A stretch of DNA of 64,000 nt, from positions 3,596,001 to 3,660,000 of the forward strand of contig NZ_CP137920.1 in assembly GCF_033708015.1 (NCBI RefSeq), given 5' to 3'. The DNA comes from Proteus vulgaris. Its GTDB lineage: Bacteria; Pseudomonadota; Gammaproteobacteria; Enterobacterales; Enterobacteriaceae. Within the stretch, counting starts at the first letter, position 1, and each line of letters begins with the position of its first letter. The translations under genes were made by a program, and so were the position numbers. Shown piece by piece: positions 63,497-64,000 of the stretch. The notes under the pieces were generated by a model. That model was not told the DNA's origin, did not search any database, and worked only from the letters and a program-made list of their open reading frames with translations.

Positions 63497-64000
63497 AAAG
63501 ATGTTGACCAATTCGACGAAATTCTGTTGGTGTAATACCAAATAACGTCTTAATTTCATTAGAAAAATGAGATGCCGAACTAAATCCATTATCAACAGCA
63601 ATTTGTGTTAATGATTCATCAGTTGATAGCGTGGTTAAAATTGAAGATGCGGCACGCCATGAACGTAATTGGCTTTTCCCACAATTACCTAAATAACGCT
63701 TACACAGTCGTCTAAAATGTGTACCTGATACTCCATATCGCTCTCCAATTTGTGCAATATTACTTTTCTTTTCATCTAAATAACTAATGAGATGTAAAAT
63801 AAGCCAATAACTTTCACTATGTCTTATTGTGACAAATAGAGGCTCTAATTGGCTTTCTGGTTTTATTGCTTCATTTATTAATACATATTCTAGCGATTTA
63901 TTAGCATCGTCTATATAAAAAATCTGCTGATTAATATCAAATTCAGATCCTATTGCGGTCATTTTTGAAAAATCACGGGCATAATCAATAAATGCTAATA
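63480..64000 (-). CDS. invF: T3SS AraC-family activator InvF, C-terminal part (cut by window end)
   Basis: The frame is open to the window edge, so the N-terminus is outside; the visible part is at least 173 residues. The C-terminal half is an AraC/XylS DNA-binding domain with two helix-turn-helix motifs (IAQIGERYGVSGTHFRRLCKRYLG, LTQIAVDNGFSSASHFSNEIKTLFGITPTEFRR). InvF with SicA activates effector and translocator genes in SPI-1. The order invF-invG-invE is conserved. Its 3' end overlaps invG. Confidence 0.9.
   Translation of the reverse strand, partial: LAFIDYARDFSKMTAIGSEFDINQQIFYIDDANKSLEYVLINEAIKPESQLEPLFVTIRHSESYWLILHLISYLDEKKSNIAQIGERYGVSGTHFRRLCKRYLGNCGKSQLRSWRAASSILTTLSTDESLTQIAVDNGFSSASHFSNEIKTLFGITPTEFRRIGQHLYENKK

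Noticed and set aside
63497..63601. Longer N-terminus for the secretin InvG
   Set aside because: These residues are a reading of the invF 3' end in another frame; the ATG at 63496 gives a proper signal peptide.
1..64000. tRNA genes, CRISPR arrays, insertion sequences or integrases at island borders
   Set aside because: No cloverleaf, regularly spaced repeats, transposase or integrase motifs were recognised anywhere in the window.

Overview
The window reads as a chromosomal stretch of a Proteus species (Morganellaceae, Enterobacterales). The base composition is AT-rich. The carnitine genes caiC-D-E-F and the gluconate genes gntR/gntK/gntU match the enterobacterial versions almost residue by residue. 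A peptidoglycan O-acetylation cluster and an Inv/Spa-type type III secretion (T3SS) island also fit Proteus. No tRNA, rRNA, insertion sequence, integrase or CRISPR array was seen.

Layout. (1) 1-2503: end of the carnitine operon (caiC 3' end, caiD, caiE) and its convergent activator caiF. (2) 3065-4637: fructose-6-phosphate aldolase and a secreted AA10 chitin-binding protein, both on the minus strand. (3) 5025-24912: an insecticidal Tc toxin locus. Read in the direction of transcription (minus strand) it is TcA, TcB (split by a frameshift at a run of eight A), a four-gene phage-type lysis cassette (holin, M15 endopeptidase, Rz, Rz1), and two TccC-type RHS toxins. The two TccC genes share a nearly identical core but carry unrelated C-terminal effector domains. 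A LysR regulator is divergent from TcA. (4) 24917-30092: recX, a three-gene outer-membrane set of unknown role, and the glucosaminidase bax. (5) 30256-34070: MBOAT plus two SGNH proteins, the pattern of peptidoglycan O-acetylation and de-O-acetylation. (6) 34138-38431: a soluble zinc-binding chemoreceptor-like protein and gluconate uptake with its repressor gntR. (7) 38663-45242: a FecBCD-type ABC transporter, a methyltransferase, ModD and a TonB-dependent receptor. ModE-like palindromes precede both the ABC operon and the receptor gene, so I infer a TonB-dependent molybdenum or tungsten uptake system. (8) 45343-64000: a very AT-rich SPI-1-like T3SS on the minus strand, invF-G-E-A-B-C-I-J-spaO-P-Q-R-S-sicA-sipB-sipC, followed by two tip-protein genes. 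The needle and inner-ring genes (prg/org type) are not in the window.

Points most worth a second look: the molybdenum-linked TonB/ABC/ModD/methyltransferase cluster; the CNF1-like deamidase signature (LSGC plus a His 15 residues later) at the end of one TccC protein; the lysis cassette inside the Tc operon; the homopolymer frameshift in TcB; the duplicated T3SS tip protein; and the AA10 protein whose conserved histidine is not at the predicted mature N-terminus.
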